Shown here: one piece after another, positions 35,310 to 43,289 of the stretch
Position numbering within the stretch: the stretch's first letter is position 1
Layout: each line of letters starts with the position of its first letter
Assembly: GCA_026709625.1 (NCBI GenBank)
Contig: JAPOSR010000019.1
Coordinates: 1-64,000 of the forward strand
From: Chloroflexota bacterium
GTDB lineage: Bacteria; Chloroflexota; Anaerolineae; Aggregatilineales; Phototrophicaceae
DNA length: 64,000 nt
Direction: 5' to 3'
Position numbers and translations under genes: made by a program
The notes under the pieces: generated by a model
Seen by the model: only the letters and a program-made list of their open reading frames with translations
Told to the model about the DNA's origin: nothing
Database searches by the model: none

Positions 35310-36263
35310 TCACAACCCGCGATACCCGCAATACCATTCCCAGGTTCGGCGCAGGCCCTCGCCCGTGTCGACTGACGGCGCGAAGCCGAGCAGACGCCGC
35401 GCCTTGCTGTTGTCGCAAAAGGTGATGGGCGGGTCGCTGGATGGCGTGGGCACAGACACGGCGTTGATCGTTGCGCCAGCCAGCTCTTCGATGATGCCCA
35501 CGAACTCGCCCAGCGAAATGGGCGCGCCACAGCCCAGGTTGATAACTTCGCTGCCCAGCGGTTTTTCCAGCGCGGCAGTCACGCCAGCCACTGTATCGGT
35601 GATATAGGTCCAGTCGCGCTGGATGTCGCCGCCATTGAACAAGCGCATCGGCTCGCCGCTTTGGGTGGCTTCCATCAACCGCCAGGGCATCATGTCGGGG
35701 CGTCCCGCCGGCCCGTAGACATTGAAGAAGCGCAGCGCCGTAACCTGCAGTCCGACCAGATTGTGATAGCTGTGCGCGAGCATCTCGGCGGCGCGCTTGC
35801 TGGCTGGATAGGCGGCCAGCGGACGATCGGCGCGGTCGCTTTCGATGAAAGGCAATCGGCGCGTTTTGCCATAGACCGACGAGGTCGATGCCAGCACAAA
35901 TTGCTCGCAGCCGCCCAGCTTTGCGCCTTCCAGCAGATTCAATGTGCCGCCCAGGTTGACATCCATGTACAGGCGCGGCTGGGATACGCTGGCGCGGACG
36001 CCGGCCATTGCCGCCAGGTGCGCCACGCGGCGAATGCTGCGCGACCGAAACAGCCCCTCCACCAAGTCAACATCGCGGATATCGCCCTCGACCAACTGGA
36101 AATTATCATATTCGCGCAGGGTTTCGACATTGGCTCGTTTGATGGCTGGCTCGTAATAATCGTTGAAATTGTCGATGACGAGCACAGGCTCGCCGCGCCG
36201 CAGCAGAGCTTCCGCCACATGGCTGCCGATAAAGCCAGCGCCACCGGTGATGAGAGTGGTCAT
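35310..36263 (-). CDS. NAD-dependent nucleotide-sugar epimerase (UDP-glucuronate 4-epimerase-like)
   Basis: 317 residues, extended short-chain dehydrogenase. NAD loop TLITGGAGFIGSHVAEALL; the DNFNDYYEPAIKR segment typical of UDP-glucuronate/UDP-galacturonate 4-epimerases; catalytic TSSVYG and Y-x3-K in AAYPASKRAAE; LRFFNVYGPAGRPDMMPW and QRDWTYITD for substrate binding. Probably supplies uronate-type sugars for polysaccharide. It could relate functionally to the uronate enzymes at 43-48 kb, but those are catabolic and it may not. A TGGTATAAC -10 box lies 27 bases upstream. Confidence 0.88.
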   Translation of the reverse strand: MTTLITGGAGFIGSHVAEALLRRGEPVLVIDNFNDYYEPAIKRANVETLREYDNFQLVEGDIRDVDLVEGLFRSRSIRRVAHLAAMAGVRASVSQPRLYMDVNLGGTLNLLEGAKLGGCEQFVLASTSSVYGKTRRLPFIESDRADRPLAAYPASKRAAEMLAHSYHNLVGLQVTALRFFNVYGPAGRPDMMPWRLMEATQSGEPMRLFNGGDIQRDWTYITDTVAGVTAALEKPLGSEVINLGCGAPISLGEFVGIIEELAGATINAVSVPTPSSDPPITFCDNSKARRLLGFAPSVDTGEGLRRTWEWYCGYRGL

Positions 36264-36289
36264 AAACCTGTCCTTTGCTTCTCGGAAAA

Positions 36290-36298
36290 GTTATACCA
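36290..36298 (-). promoter_or_regulatory. Extended -10 box before the epimerase gene
   Basis: On the minus strand TGGTATAAC (TGn plus TATAAC, 5/6) lies 27 bases before the epimerase ATG at 36263. Confidence 0.45.
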
Positions 36299-36397
36299 CA
36301 GACATGCAAGCAGCGACCCCCAGGGCATCGCGCCGGTTGCGTTATCGCTTATGCGCGGCTACCATTCGCCACTGGATCTACACAACACAGGCGGTTA

Positions 36398-37213
36398 ATG
36401 CGCATGAATGGACAACAGTTGATAAAGGCTCTGCGCAGCGGGCAGCGCGTGTATGGCAGCGCCATGTATTCGCCCTCGCCGATATGGGCGCGCGTGGTGA
36501 AAAACCTTGATTTGGATATGGTCTTTATTGACACCGAGCATACGCCGCAAGACCGCAGCGCTATCTCATGGCTGTGCCAGCTGTACGCCGCGCTCGACCT
36601 GGCGCCCGTTGTGCGCATCCCCGAGCCCGACCCCTACCTGGCGCAGATGACCCTGGATGGCGGCGCGCACGGCATCATCGCGCCCTATGTAGAATCGCCC
36701 GCGCAGGTCATCGATCTGGGTGGCGCAGTCAAGCTTGCCCCGCTGAAAGGCGAGAAGCTGCGCGCGGCGCTGGCTGGCGAAAGCGAGCTCGAGCCAGACC
36801 TGGCTGACTATCTCGCGCGGCGCAATGCGCACAAAGCGCTCTTCATCAATATCGAAAGTGTGCCGGCGCTGGAAAATCTTGATGACATCCTGCGCCAGCC
36901 TTATGTCGACTGCGTGCTGGTGGGCCCGCACGATCTGTCATGCAGCCTGGGTCTGCCCGAGCAGTACGACCATCCCGACTTTCAAGCCGCCATCCGCAAG
37001 ATCATCAGCAAGTCGCGAGCCGCCAATGTGGGCGTGGGCATCCACCATAATTTCGCGCATCACGAGATCGAGTGGGTCAAAGCGGGCGCCAATCTGGTCA
37101 TGCACAGCTCCGACATCTCGGCATTTAACCGCGCCTTGACCGCCGAATTCCGGCAAATCCGCGCAGCCACGAATGATATCGGCGAAATCGTTGACGAAGA
37201 TGTGCATTTTTAG
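36398..37213 (+). CDS. HpcH/HpaI-family class II aldolase
   Basis: 271 residues from ATG 36398 (a second ATG follows at 36404). Metal-dependent pyruvate aldolase fold. FIDTEHTPQDRSA holds the conserved D-x-EH; VVRIPEPDPYLAQMTLDGGAHGIIAPYVES holds the substrate arginine and metal glutamate region; VLVGPHDLSCSLG is the late family motif. Relatives cleave 4-hydroxy-2-oxo acids. A 2-hydroxyacid dehydrogenase follows 38 bases later, so the pair likely handles one oxo-acid route. The sequence is longer than HpaI in the middle, with a GAVKLAPLKGEKL insertion. Confidence 0.85.
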   Translation: MRMNGQQLIKALRSGQRVYGSAMYSPSPIWARVVKNLDLDMVFIDTEHTPQDRSAISWLCQLYAALDLAPVVRIPEPDPYLAQMTLDGGAHGIIAPYVESPAQVIDLGGAVKLAPLKGEKLRAALAGESELEPDLADYLARRNAHKALFINIESVPALENLDDILRQPYVDCVLVGPHDLSCSLGLPEQYDHPDFQAAIRKIISKSRAANVGVGIHHNFAHHEIEWVKAGANLVMHSSDISAFNRALTAEFRQIRAATNDIGEIVDEDVHF

Positions 37214-37251
37214 CCCGTTGCGCAAACACTCGCCAAGAAACGGAAGCGACC

Positions 37252-38250
37252 ATGTACAAAATCTGGTTTGAAAAATCAGCGCCCACTGACGTTCGCCCCC
37301 TCTTCGACCATGTGGCGGAGAGCATCAGCCCTGCCGACCAGCGCGACCGTTGGCAGCATATCGAAGCGGCGGACGCGGTCATGGCTGGCGGGAACAACTA
37401 CGATGCCGCGTGCATGGATCGCGCGCCGCGCCTGCTGATCATCGCGCGCACGGGCATCGGCTATGACAAGGTCGATATCGCTGCGGCAAGCGCCCGCCAA
37501 ATCGCCGTGGTCAACGCGCCAGACGCTCCCACCGTCTCCACTGCCGAGCACGCCATCGCCTTGATGTTCAGTGTGGCGCGCCGCCTAAAAAGCGTAGAAA
37601 ACGCGCTGAATCATAGGCTGGCAAGCGGCGAGCCTACCGATGTCTGGGGCGGCTATCGCGCGCTTGAATTGCAGAACAAGCGGCTGGGGCTGGTGGGTTT
37701 GGGGCGCATCGGTGGACATGTCGGCAGGATTGCGCGAGCCATCGGCATGCATGTCGCGGCTTATGACCCCTATGCGGGCGGCGACTCCTTCGCGGCGCTG
37801 GGTGTCCAACGCGTCGAGTCGCTGGAGGCGCTGCTGGGGGAATCTGATGTGGTCTCGCTGCACCTGCCGCTGAACAACAAGACGCGCAAGCTGATGAATG
37901 CGCAGCGGTTTGCGCAGATGAAAGAGGGCGCGCTCTTCATCAATGTATCGCGTGGCGGTCATGTCGATGAGGCGGCGCTGGTCGATGCGTTGGACGCGGG
38001 GCGGCTCTTCGGCGCAGGACTGGATGTGACCGACCCGGAACCACCGCTGGCAGACAATCCGCTGCTGGGGCGGCACAATGTGGTAATCACGCCGCATATC
38101 GCCAGCGCCACCCTGGTTGGCAAACGCCGCCTGGTCGTGCACGCGCTGGAGCAGGTGCTGCAAATGCTGCGTGGCGAACGCCCGCCGCACCTGATCAATC
38201 CCGAGGTATGGGATGCTGTGCACGCGCGCTGGAAAAGCGCTGCGGGATAA
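37252..38250 (+). CDS. D-isomer-specific 2-hydroxyacid dehydrogenase
   Basis: 332 residues. NAD loop LGLVGLGRIGGHVGRIARAIG; substrate/catalytic Arg in FINVSRGGHVDEAAL; Glu in the DPEPPL region; catalytic His in ITPHIASAT. No ACT or other C-terminal domain, so not a full-length SerA. It could act as phosphoglycerate, glyoxylate/hydroxypyruvate or another D-2-hydroxyacid dehydrogenase. Probably in an operon with the HpcH-type aldolase. Confidence 0.9.
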   Translation: MYKIWFEKSAPTDVRPLFDHVAESISPADQRDRWQHIEAADAVMAGGNNYDAACMDRAPRLLIIARTGIGYDKVDIAAASARQIAVVNAPDAPTVSTAEHAIALMFSVARRLKSVENALNHRLASGEPTDVWGGYRALELQNKRLGLVGLGRIGGHVGRIARAIGMHVAAYDPYAGGDSFAALGVQRVESLEALLGESDVVSLHLPLNNKTRKLMNAQRFAQMKEGALFINVSRGGHVDEAALVDALDAGRLFGAGLDVTDPEPPLADNPLLGRHNVVITPHIASATLVGKRRLVVHALEQVLQMLRGERPPHLINPEVWDAVHARWKSAAG

Positions 38251-38287
38251 GCAGTTTTCTCAGTAGAAGCAAATAAACCTTGCCCGA

Positions 38288-38331
38288 GGGAGTGGCGAAT
38301 CTGCTGGATGCGCGTTGCTTTGCCCCCCCCC
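38288..38331 (+). repeat. MITE-like repeat, copy E1 (left-end fragment)
   Basis: GGGAGTGGCGAATCTGCTGG, then ATGCGCGTTGCTTTGCCCCC, and then the match stops. The first part is base-for-base the same as copy E2 at 41559, and differs from the other copies (GTGATGTTGG or CGATTTTTTG), so E1 and E2 are a closely related pair. Confidence 0.75.
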
Positions 38332-38401
38332 AGCTCCCCGACCGCCTGTGTCTACGCGGCGCAACATGAGGGTTTGCGCGCTGGAGATGGCGGCGCTTAG
38401 C

Positions 38402-40738
38402 TTAGGGCAGGGCATCTATGGGCAAGCCGCTGGGCACGGTTTTGGGCAGGATATGCGACAGATCTTGGGCGGCGGGGTCAGTCAGGGCTTGCAGGAAGCG
38501 CACCATATCGGCTGCGTCCGCCTCGCTGATGGACAGTCCAGCGCGCAACGGTCTCGCCACCGAATGCGCTTGTCTGTCGAAGTCGTAGGGCAAGACATGA
38601 TTTTGCAGCTCGGGCGGCAGGTGCTGGCTCGGCGTATAGGCGATATTGGCGCGCCACGGATTGGCATGATGCCAGATGACATCCACCAGCTCTCGGTACG
38701 CGCCGCTGTGCAGGTAGGGGCTGGTCAGCGACACATTGCGCAGGCTGGGCGTTTTGAAGCGGTACTGGTCGCGATAATCAAAGCTAACATTGGCGCGGCC
38801 AAGATCATCGTGGCCGCCTTCGCCATTGCCCTTGCCGGGACCCAGTTGTGGCGCGAGCAGGTTATGAAATCGCTGGTCGGTGAACAAGTCGCCCCTGTGG
38901 CAGCCGGCGCATCGGATGCCCGCCTTCATTTCGCCAAAAAACAGCAACGCGCCGCGTTTTTGCGCCTGGCTCAACGCAGCGTCATCGCCAGCCACATAAT
39001 CGTCCCAGGGCGCGGCGGTGAAGATAAGCTGGCGTTCGAAAGCCGCGATCGCTTCTGCCAGCTGCCGCACGTTGATTTCTTCGCCGCCAAAGACATCGGC
39101 AAAGCGCGCGGCGTATTCTGGGTTGTCGCGAAGCCGCCGCAGCAGCGTCTGGCGGACGACCATAGGCGGAAGCGAGCCCAAGGTAATGCCCGCCATCTCG
39201 TGCTGCGATGTGATCGGGAAGATCGCCTGCGCTGTCAACGAGTCGCCGAAGCCGAGGTCGTTGATGGCGGCTTCTGGCGTGCGCACACCGCCGCTCGTCT
39301 CGACCCGCCCATCCCAAAATTGCGTTGAAAGCAGGGCGCTGTTGATGACAGTCGGGCTGTTGCGGGGAACAAATACATCGATGAAAGGGTTGGCGACTGC
39401 GCCTTCGCCGGCCACCTGCACCACTGCGCGAAAGGCGCGCTCTTCGCCCAAGCCCGTCCCGCCAGCGCCGATAGGCAGCGCGCGCGCATCGGCCATGGCA
39501 AAGGCGGGATGATGACAGGTCGCGCAGGCGATATTCTGGTCGCCCGACAAAATCGGGTCAAAAAACAGGTCGCGGCCCAGGCGCGTCAGCTCGCTGTCGG
39601 GTTCAATCCGTTCGCGGCCCGGATAGGCGCTCAACCCTCGCTGAACGATAACGCGGCGCAGGGCTGCGTCCAGGTCGCTGATTTGCGCGTAGGCCGCGGG
39701 CGGCGGGGCGACTGGCGGATCGCGGCGCGGTTGCTGGGGCGGCTCGCCGGCGAAGCTGATTCGCAGCAGGCGACCGCGATAGACTTCGCTGATATAGACG
39801 CTGCCATCGGGCATCGGCAGCAGGGCGCTGGGAAAGTGCAGGTCGGCAAGGATCGTCCGCAGCACGCCATTGGCATCCAGGCGGCTGAGGCGTCCGCTGG
39901 CGGGCAGATCGTCCAAATCAATGAAGCAGGGGCTGTCAGGCGGCAAAGCGCCAAACTCCAATATCCACAGAGCGCCATCATCGGACTGCGCCACATCAAT
40001 GGGCATATTCAAACCGGCGGCCAGGCTGCCCAGCCCACCCGCATCGCGCATCGCCACCAGTTCGCCGCTGTTCTGCGCATGCGGGCAGCCACCCAGCAGC
40101 GCCACCACAGTAGCATTTGATTGCCGCGTTATCCCCGTGGGCAGCGCATCCAGCCGTCCGCCCGGCAGGCGCGGATTGTCCAGGCGAGCGAAATGATGGG
40201 CATAGCGCAGCGATCTGTCTCTGCCCTCGCCGACCAAGCCGTTGCCCGCGGCATCGCTGATTAGTGGCGCGCCAGCCGCGTCAAAAGCGATATCAAAAGG
40301 ATGCAGCAAAAACACCTTGCCGCGCTCAGTCTGGCGAGGTCGCAGATCTTGCGGCGTCAGAGGCTGGTCTGGCAATTGAGCAGCCTGCGCAGCCGGCAGG
40401 CTGTAGAGACCGGCGCTGGGGAAAGCCACGATGATGTCTGCGCCATCTGGCGTTACGGCCACGACTGGCGCGCTGAAGAGACCGTTCTGGACGCGCCCGG
40501 TCGGCACAAAGGAAAGCAGCCGCCCCAAGGTGCCATCACTTTGCAGCAGGCTGATGCCGGCGCTGCGCTCGCCCTGCCCACCGGCTTCGGCGATTAAGAT
40601 GCCGCCATCGGGCAAAGCCGCCAAGCCAGCCGGAAAATACAAGCCTTCGGCGATAAGTTGCACGCGCGGCGCTTGTGCCTGGCTGGGCAAAGCCAGCAGG
40701 CAATATACAACAATCAGCATTCCCCAAGCGCGGCGCAT
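38402..40738 (-). CDS. Secreted beta-propeller / di-haem cytochrome c peroxidase-like fusion
   Basis: 778 residues. Signal peptide MRRAWGMLIVVYCLLALPSQ. Residues about 25-330 form a propeller resembling the ScyD/ScyE or sorbosone-dehydrogenase group (IAEGLYFPAGLAALPDGGIL, LHFPSALLPMPDGSVYISE). Residues about 375-770 are a CCP/MauG-type domain with two haem c sites, C405-AT-C408-H409 and C610-AG-C613-H614. The axial-ligand region is around QHEMAG. Fused in one chain, they suggest an extracytoplasmic oxidoreductase. It starts three bases after the iolB stop, so the two are co-transcribed. Confidence 0.9.
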   Translation of the reverse strand: MRRAWGMLIVVYCLLALPSQAQAPRVQLIAEGLYFPAGLAALPDGGILIAEAGGQGERSAGISLLQSDGTLGRLLSFVPTGRVQNGLFSAPVVAVTPDGADIIVAFPSAGLYSLPAAQAAQLPDQPLTPQDLRPRQTERGKVFLLHPFDIAFDAAGAPLISDAAGNGLVGEGRDRSLRYAHHFARLDNPRLPGGRLDALPTGITRQSNATVVALLGGCPHAQNSGELVAMRDAGGLGSLAAGLNMPIDVAQSDDGALWILEFGALPPDSPCFIDLDDLPASGRLSRLDANGVLRTILADLHFPSALLPMPDGSVYISEVYRGRLLRISFAGEPPQQPRRDPPVAPPPAAYAQISDLDAALRRVIVQRGLSAYPGRERIEPDSELTRLGRDLFFDPILSGDQNIACATCHHPAFAMADARALPIGAGGTGLGEERAFRAVVQVAGEGAVANPFIDVFVPRNSPTVINSALLSTQFWDGRVETSGGVRTPEAAINDLGFGDSLTAQAIFPITSQHEMAGITLGSLPPMVVRQTLLRRLRDNPEYAARFADVFGGEEINVRQLAEAIAAFERQLIFTAAPWDDYVAGDDAALSQAQKRGALLFFGEMKAGIRCAGCHRGDLFTDQRFHNLLAPQLGPGKGNGEGGHDDLGRANVSFDYRDQYRFKTPSLRNVSLTSPYLHSGAYRELVDVIWHHANPWRANIAYTPSQHLPPELQNHVLPYDFDRQAHSVARPLRAGLSISEADAADMVRFLQALTDPAAQDLSHILPKTVPSGLPIDALP

Positions 40739-40741
40739 ACT

Positions 40742-41482
40742 CTAAATGATAACGCTTTTTGGGCGATGGTCATGCTGCAATTTTAACATGACAGTTTCGC
40801 GGGCGGCGCTGGTCGAATGGAAGCCTTGTGTGACCAGCGCCAGGTCGCGGTCGCGCACGGCGAAGATTTCTTCAAAGTCGCTGTCCACTCGATAATTGCG
40901 GTGCAACGCCACGCCATTGCCTGGCTGCGTGCGGAAGTAATAGGTTTCGTCCAGCGCAGGCGAGCCCAGATACCCATCGTGGCAGTGGGGCGGATACCCC
41001 GACCAAGCGCCGCCCGGCACATAGACTTCGTAGAGAATCAACCGCTCGGCCGGCAGAGGGTGTGCCAGAATGTGGTTGACCTGTCGCCGCGCCGCCCCGC
41101 CACCGCGCACTTCCGAGCGAATCTCGTCGGGCAGGAAAAGCCGCGGCGGATACTTGCCAGTCGCTGGCGCCGCCCCCAGCGCAAACTCAAAGCGCGATTG
41201 GCTGCGCACGCCGAACTCTTGCCCGGGCGGCAGGTAGAGCACAGACGGTTTCTCGGCAAAGACGTCCGCGCGCCGCATCGAGAAGCTGCCCGCCGCCGTT
41301 TCGATGCAGCCCGCGCCCGTCAGCGGCACCAGCGCCAGCTCGGTGGCTTCGGTGCGATGCAGATACACCTGCCCGGCGCGAAGGTTGACCACGCGATAAG
41401 ACAAATACTGCCAGCCAGCGGATTGTGGCGTCACATCCAGCGCGATCATGGCATCGGCGGTTGATTTGAGATGATTGGTCAT
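40742..41482 (-). CDS. iolB: 5-deoxy-glucuronate isomerase-like, C-terminus altered
   Basis: 246 residues from ATG 41482 (RBS GGAGAG). Converts 5-deoxy-glucuronate to 5-dehydro-2-deoxygluconate in myo-inositol breakdown. The double-cupin motifs GGAWSGYPPHCHDG, ALDETYYF and VTQGFHST keep the metal His, His, Glu, His. The normal ending after this point (the YYLNVMAGP block and about 25 more residues) is missing; instead the frame reads RETVMLKLQHDHRPKSVII and stops three bases before the next gene. No other frame restores it. The gene may be truncated but functional, or a decaying copy. Lies downstream of iolC, separated by MITE copy E2. Confidence 0.85.
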   Translation of the reverse strand: MTNHLKSTADAMIALDVTPQSAGWQYLSYRVVNLRAGQVYLHRTEATELALVPLTGAGCIETAAGSFSMRRADVFAEKPSVLYLPPGQEFGVRSQSRFEFALGAAPATGKYPPRLFLPDEIRSEVRGGGAARRQVNHILAHPLPAERLILYEVYVPGGAWSGYPPHCHDGYLGSPALDETYYFRTQPGNGVALHRNYRVDSDFEEIFAVRDRDLALVTQGFHSTSAARETVMLKLQHDHRPKSVII

Positions 41483-41558
41483 GTGGACTCTCCAATTTCG
41501 AGTGAGTTGTCGCTTTTTAATGAATGAAAGCAGGTCCAAGCAAGTCGCTCAATAACAA

Positions 41559-41652
41559 GGGAGTGGCGAATCTGCTGGATACCCGTTGCTTTGCCCCCCC
41601 CCCCACCCCAAACCCCTCCTCCCAAGAAGAGGGAGGGGCTACCATGCTGCGG
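41559..41652 (+). repeat. MITE-like repeat, copy E2 (right-truncated)
   Basis: GGGAGTGGCGAATCTGCTGG, then ATACCCGTTGCTTTG, 12 or more C, ACCCCTCCTC, GAGGGAGGGGCTACCATGC and TGCGG, then the match breaks off. With copy E1 it brackets the iolB plus peroxidase-fusion segment in the same orientation. Confidence 0.78.
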
Positions 41653-41690
41653 CGTCAATGAATGGTTTTCTCGGGCTTTTTTCGGTGCTT

Positions 41691-42671
41691 CTAAGGATAG
41701 CGCGCGAGAAACTCTTCGACTTCGAGCAGGGTTGGCAGCGCCCTGGCGCAGCCCTGCCGCGAGACGACCAGCGCGCCGCAAGCATTGCCAAAACGCGCTG
41801 CCCGCTGCCAGCCCCAGCCGCGCGCCCAGCCGCAGATCAAACCGCTGGCAAATCCATCGCCCGCGCCGACTGTGTTGACGACCGGCACCGGGAAGCCTGG
41901 CGCATCCATCCGCGCTCGCTGCTGCACGATGCTGACGCCATCCGCGCCCCGTTTGACGATCAGCGTCGCCGGATGTTTCTTCGCCGTTTCATCCAGCAGG
42001 TTTTCCAGCTCACCTTTGTCGGGCGCTGTGCCACCGGCCATGACCACGCTTGGGTCGGGCGCAAGGGCGGCATAAAACTCTTCTTCGGTGCCGATAACGA
42101 CATCGCAAAGCGGCAGCAGCCGGCGCATTCGCAAGCCATAAGCCAGTTTGTGCGTCCATTGGTCGGGGCGCAGGTCGAGGTCGAGGAAGGTGGTCGCGTT
42201 CAGCATCTGCGCTTGTTCCGCCAGGTAGACCGTTGCGTCCGCCGCGCCGCCGCGACTCATCGCTGTGCCAGACAGCTGCAACGCTCGCGCCTCGTTCAGT
42301 GGCAGCGTTTGCGCGTCGTCCAGGCTGAGGTGAATGTCGGCGGGGTTTTCGCGGTAGAAAAGCAGGGGAAACTTGTCGGGCGGCTGCACGCCCACCACCG
42401 CCATGCCCGTCCGCCGCCCCGCTTTGACAGCGATATGCGCCGTGTCGACGCCCTCGCGCGCCAGATAATGCCGCACAAATCGCCCCACCTCGTCATCGCC
42501 GACCGCCGTAAAAGCCAGCGCGCGCAACCCTAGCCGACTCGCGCCGATGGCGATATTGACGGGGCTGCCGCCTACGCTGGTTTCGAAGCTGTTGATCTGT
42601 GCGAAAGGCGCGCCAATATCGCGCGAGAACAAATCCAGCGACACCCGGCCAACTGTGATGAGGTCAGGCAT
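41691..42671 (-). CDS. iolC: 5-dehydro-2-deoxygluconokinase (PfkB family)
   Basis: 326 residues. PfkB ribokinase fold: N-terminal ITVGRVSLDLFSRDIGAPF; GGSPVNIAIGASRLG (the first PfkB signature, with the SPVNIA variant common in IolC); YRENPADIHL; FLDLDLRPDQW; and the catalytic NTVGAGDGFASG. Phosphorylates 5-dehydro-2-deoxygluconate in inositol catabolism. Its neighbour downstream is iolB, supporting the call. No iolD, iolE, iolG or iolJ is visible nearby, although the Gfo/Idh oxidoreductase at 48263 could play an iolG-like part. Confidence 0.88.
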   Translation of the reverse strand: MPDLITVGRVSLDLFSRDIGAPFAQINSFETSVGGSPVNIAIGASRLGLRALAFTAVGDDEVGRFVRHYLAREGVDTAHIAVKAGRRTGMAVVGVQPPDKFPLLFYRENPADIHLSLDDAQTLPLNEARALQLSGTAMSRGGAADATVYLAEQAQMLNATTFLDLDLRPDQWTHKLAYGLRMRRLLPLCDVVIGTEEEFYAALAPDPSVVMAGGTAPDKGELENLLDETAKKHPATLIVKRGADGVSIVQQRARMDAPGFPVPVVNTVGAGDGFASGLICGWARGWGWQRAARFGNACGALVVSRQGCARALPTLLEVEEFLARYP

Positions 42672-42818
42672 CAGCCCCCTCCCCCTGTGTCAATAACTTT
42701 TTCAGCCATTCAATTTACTATATTCTACCCTGCGAGACCTGGAAGGTAGCTCTTTAATTCACTTCCCATAACTAAACCAATCAACCTAGGCAGTGCTCGG
42801 AGGTCGCTTCTTCCGAGT

Positions 42819-43055
42819 TTGTCTTTGAAAAAGTATTGCATCATCTTTCTGACGGTCCTAGTGGCCGTGACGCTGTTTGTCCCTGCTGGAAGTATTTCAG
42901 CTAACGAATTCACTCCCGGTGAAGGGAGTGCAGGTAGTGGGCCTGTGTGGCGCTGCAGGTGGGAGTTGGTGCCGTATCAAGAAAAAGACAAGGTGACCGG
43001 AAGAACGATACATGTATACCTGCTCAAAAAGGTGTGCAGACTCGCCTCCGGCTAA
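42819..43055 (+). CDS. Possible small secreted protein in an AT-richer gap
   Basis: 78 residues from TTG 42819 (TTG 42825 is equally possible). Signal-peptide-like start (KKYCIIFLTVLVAVTLFVPAG then SISANE) and a short tail with two cysteines (VWRCRWEL, KKVCRLASG). Local GC is about 45-50 %, lower than flanking genes. No family recognised; the start codon and expression are unproven. Confidence 0.4.
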   Translation: MSLKKYCIIFLTVLVAVTLFVPAGSISANEFTPGEGSAGSGPVWRCRWELVPYQEKDKVTGRTIHVYLLKKVCRLASG

Positions 43056-43243
43056 TCGACCAAGTCTTCATCAGACCGCTCACCTTGTGGACGGTTTTTG
43101 ATTCTGATTGCTGTGGTTTGAAAAAACTGTTCCCAGGATTGGTTGGGGTCGCTAGATAATTCTTTTGCGATAAGCAAGCCAGCTGAAACAATGGCTGGAA
43201 TAAAGATAAATATCACTAGCGCAGGGACGTTTACAGGGGGCAT
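43052..43243 (-). CDS. Possible single-pass small membrane protein
   Basis: 63 residues from ATG 43243. One hydrophobic helix (VNVPALVIFIFIPAIVSAGLL) followed by a charged tail (GERSDEDLVD). It faces the small secreted gene with a four-base end overlap, in the same AT-richer region. No RBS is evident. Speculative. Confidence 0.32.
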   Translation of the reverse strand: MPPVNVPALVIFIFIPAIVSAGLLIAKELSSDPNQSWEQFFQTTAIRIKNRPQGERSDEDLVD

Positions 43244-43289
43244 GGTTATTGGGCTTTTTACACCGCAGGCAGTTTTCAATTCCAGGGCA

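Noticed and set aside
35093-35530. N-terminal extension of the GNAT gene to 35530
   Set aside because: It runs through the degenerate MITE copy D and into the epimerase gene, and its residues have no protein-like pattern.
42695-42730. AT-rich stretch upstream of iolC as a promoter
   Set aside because: TATAGT and TAGAAT strings are present on the minus strand, but no -35 at acceptable spacing could be found.
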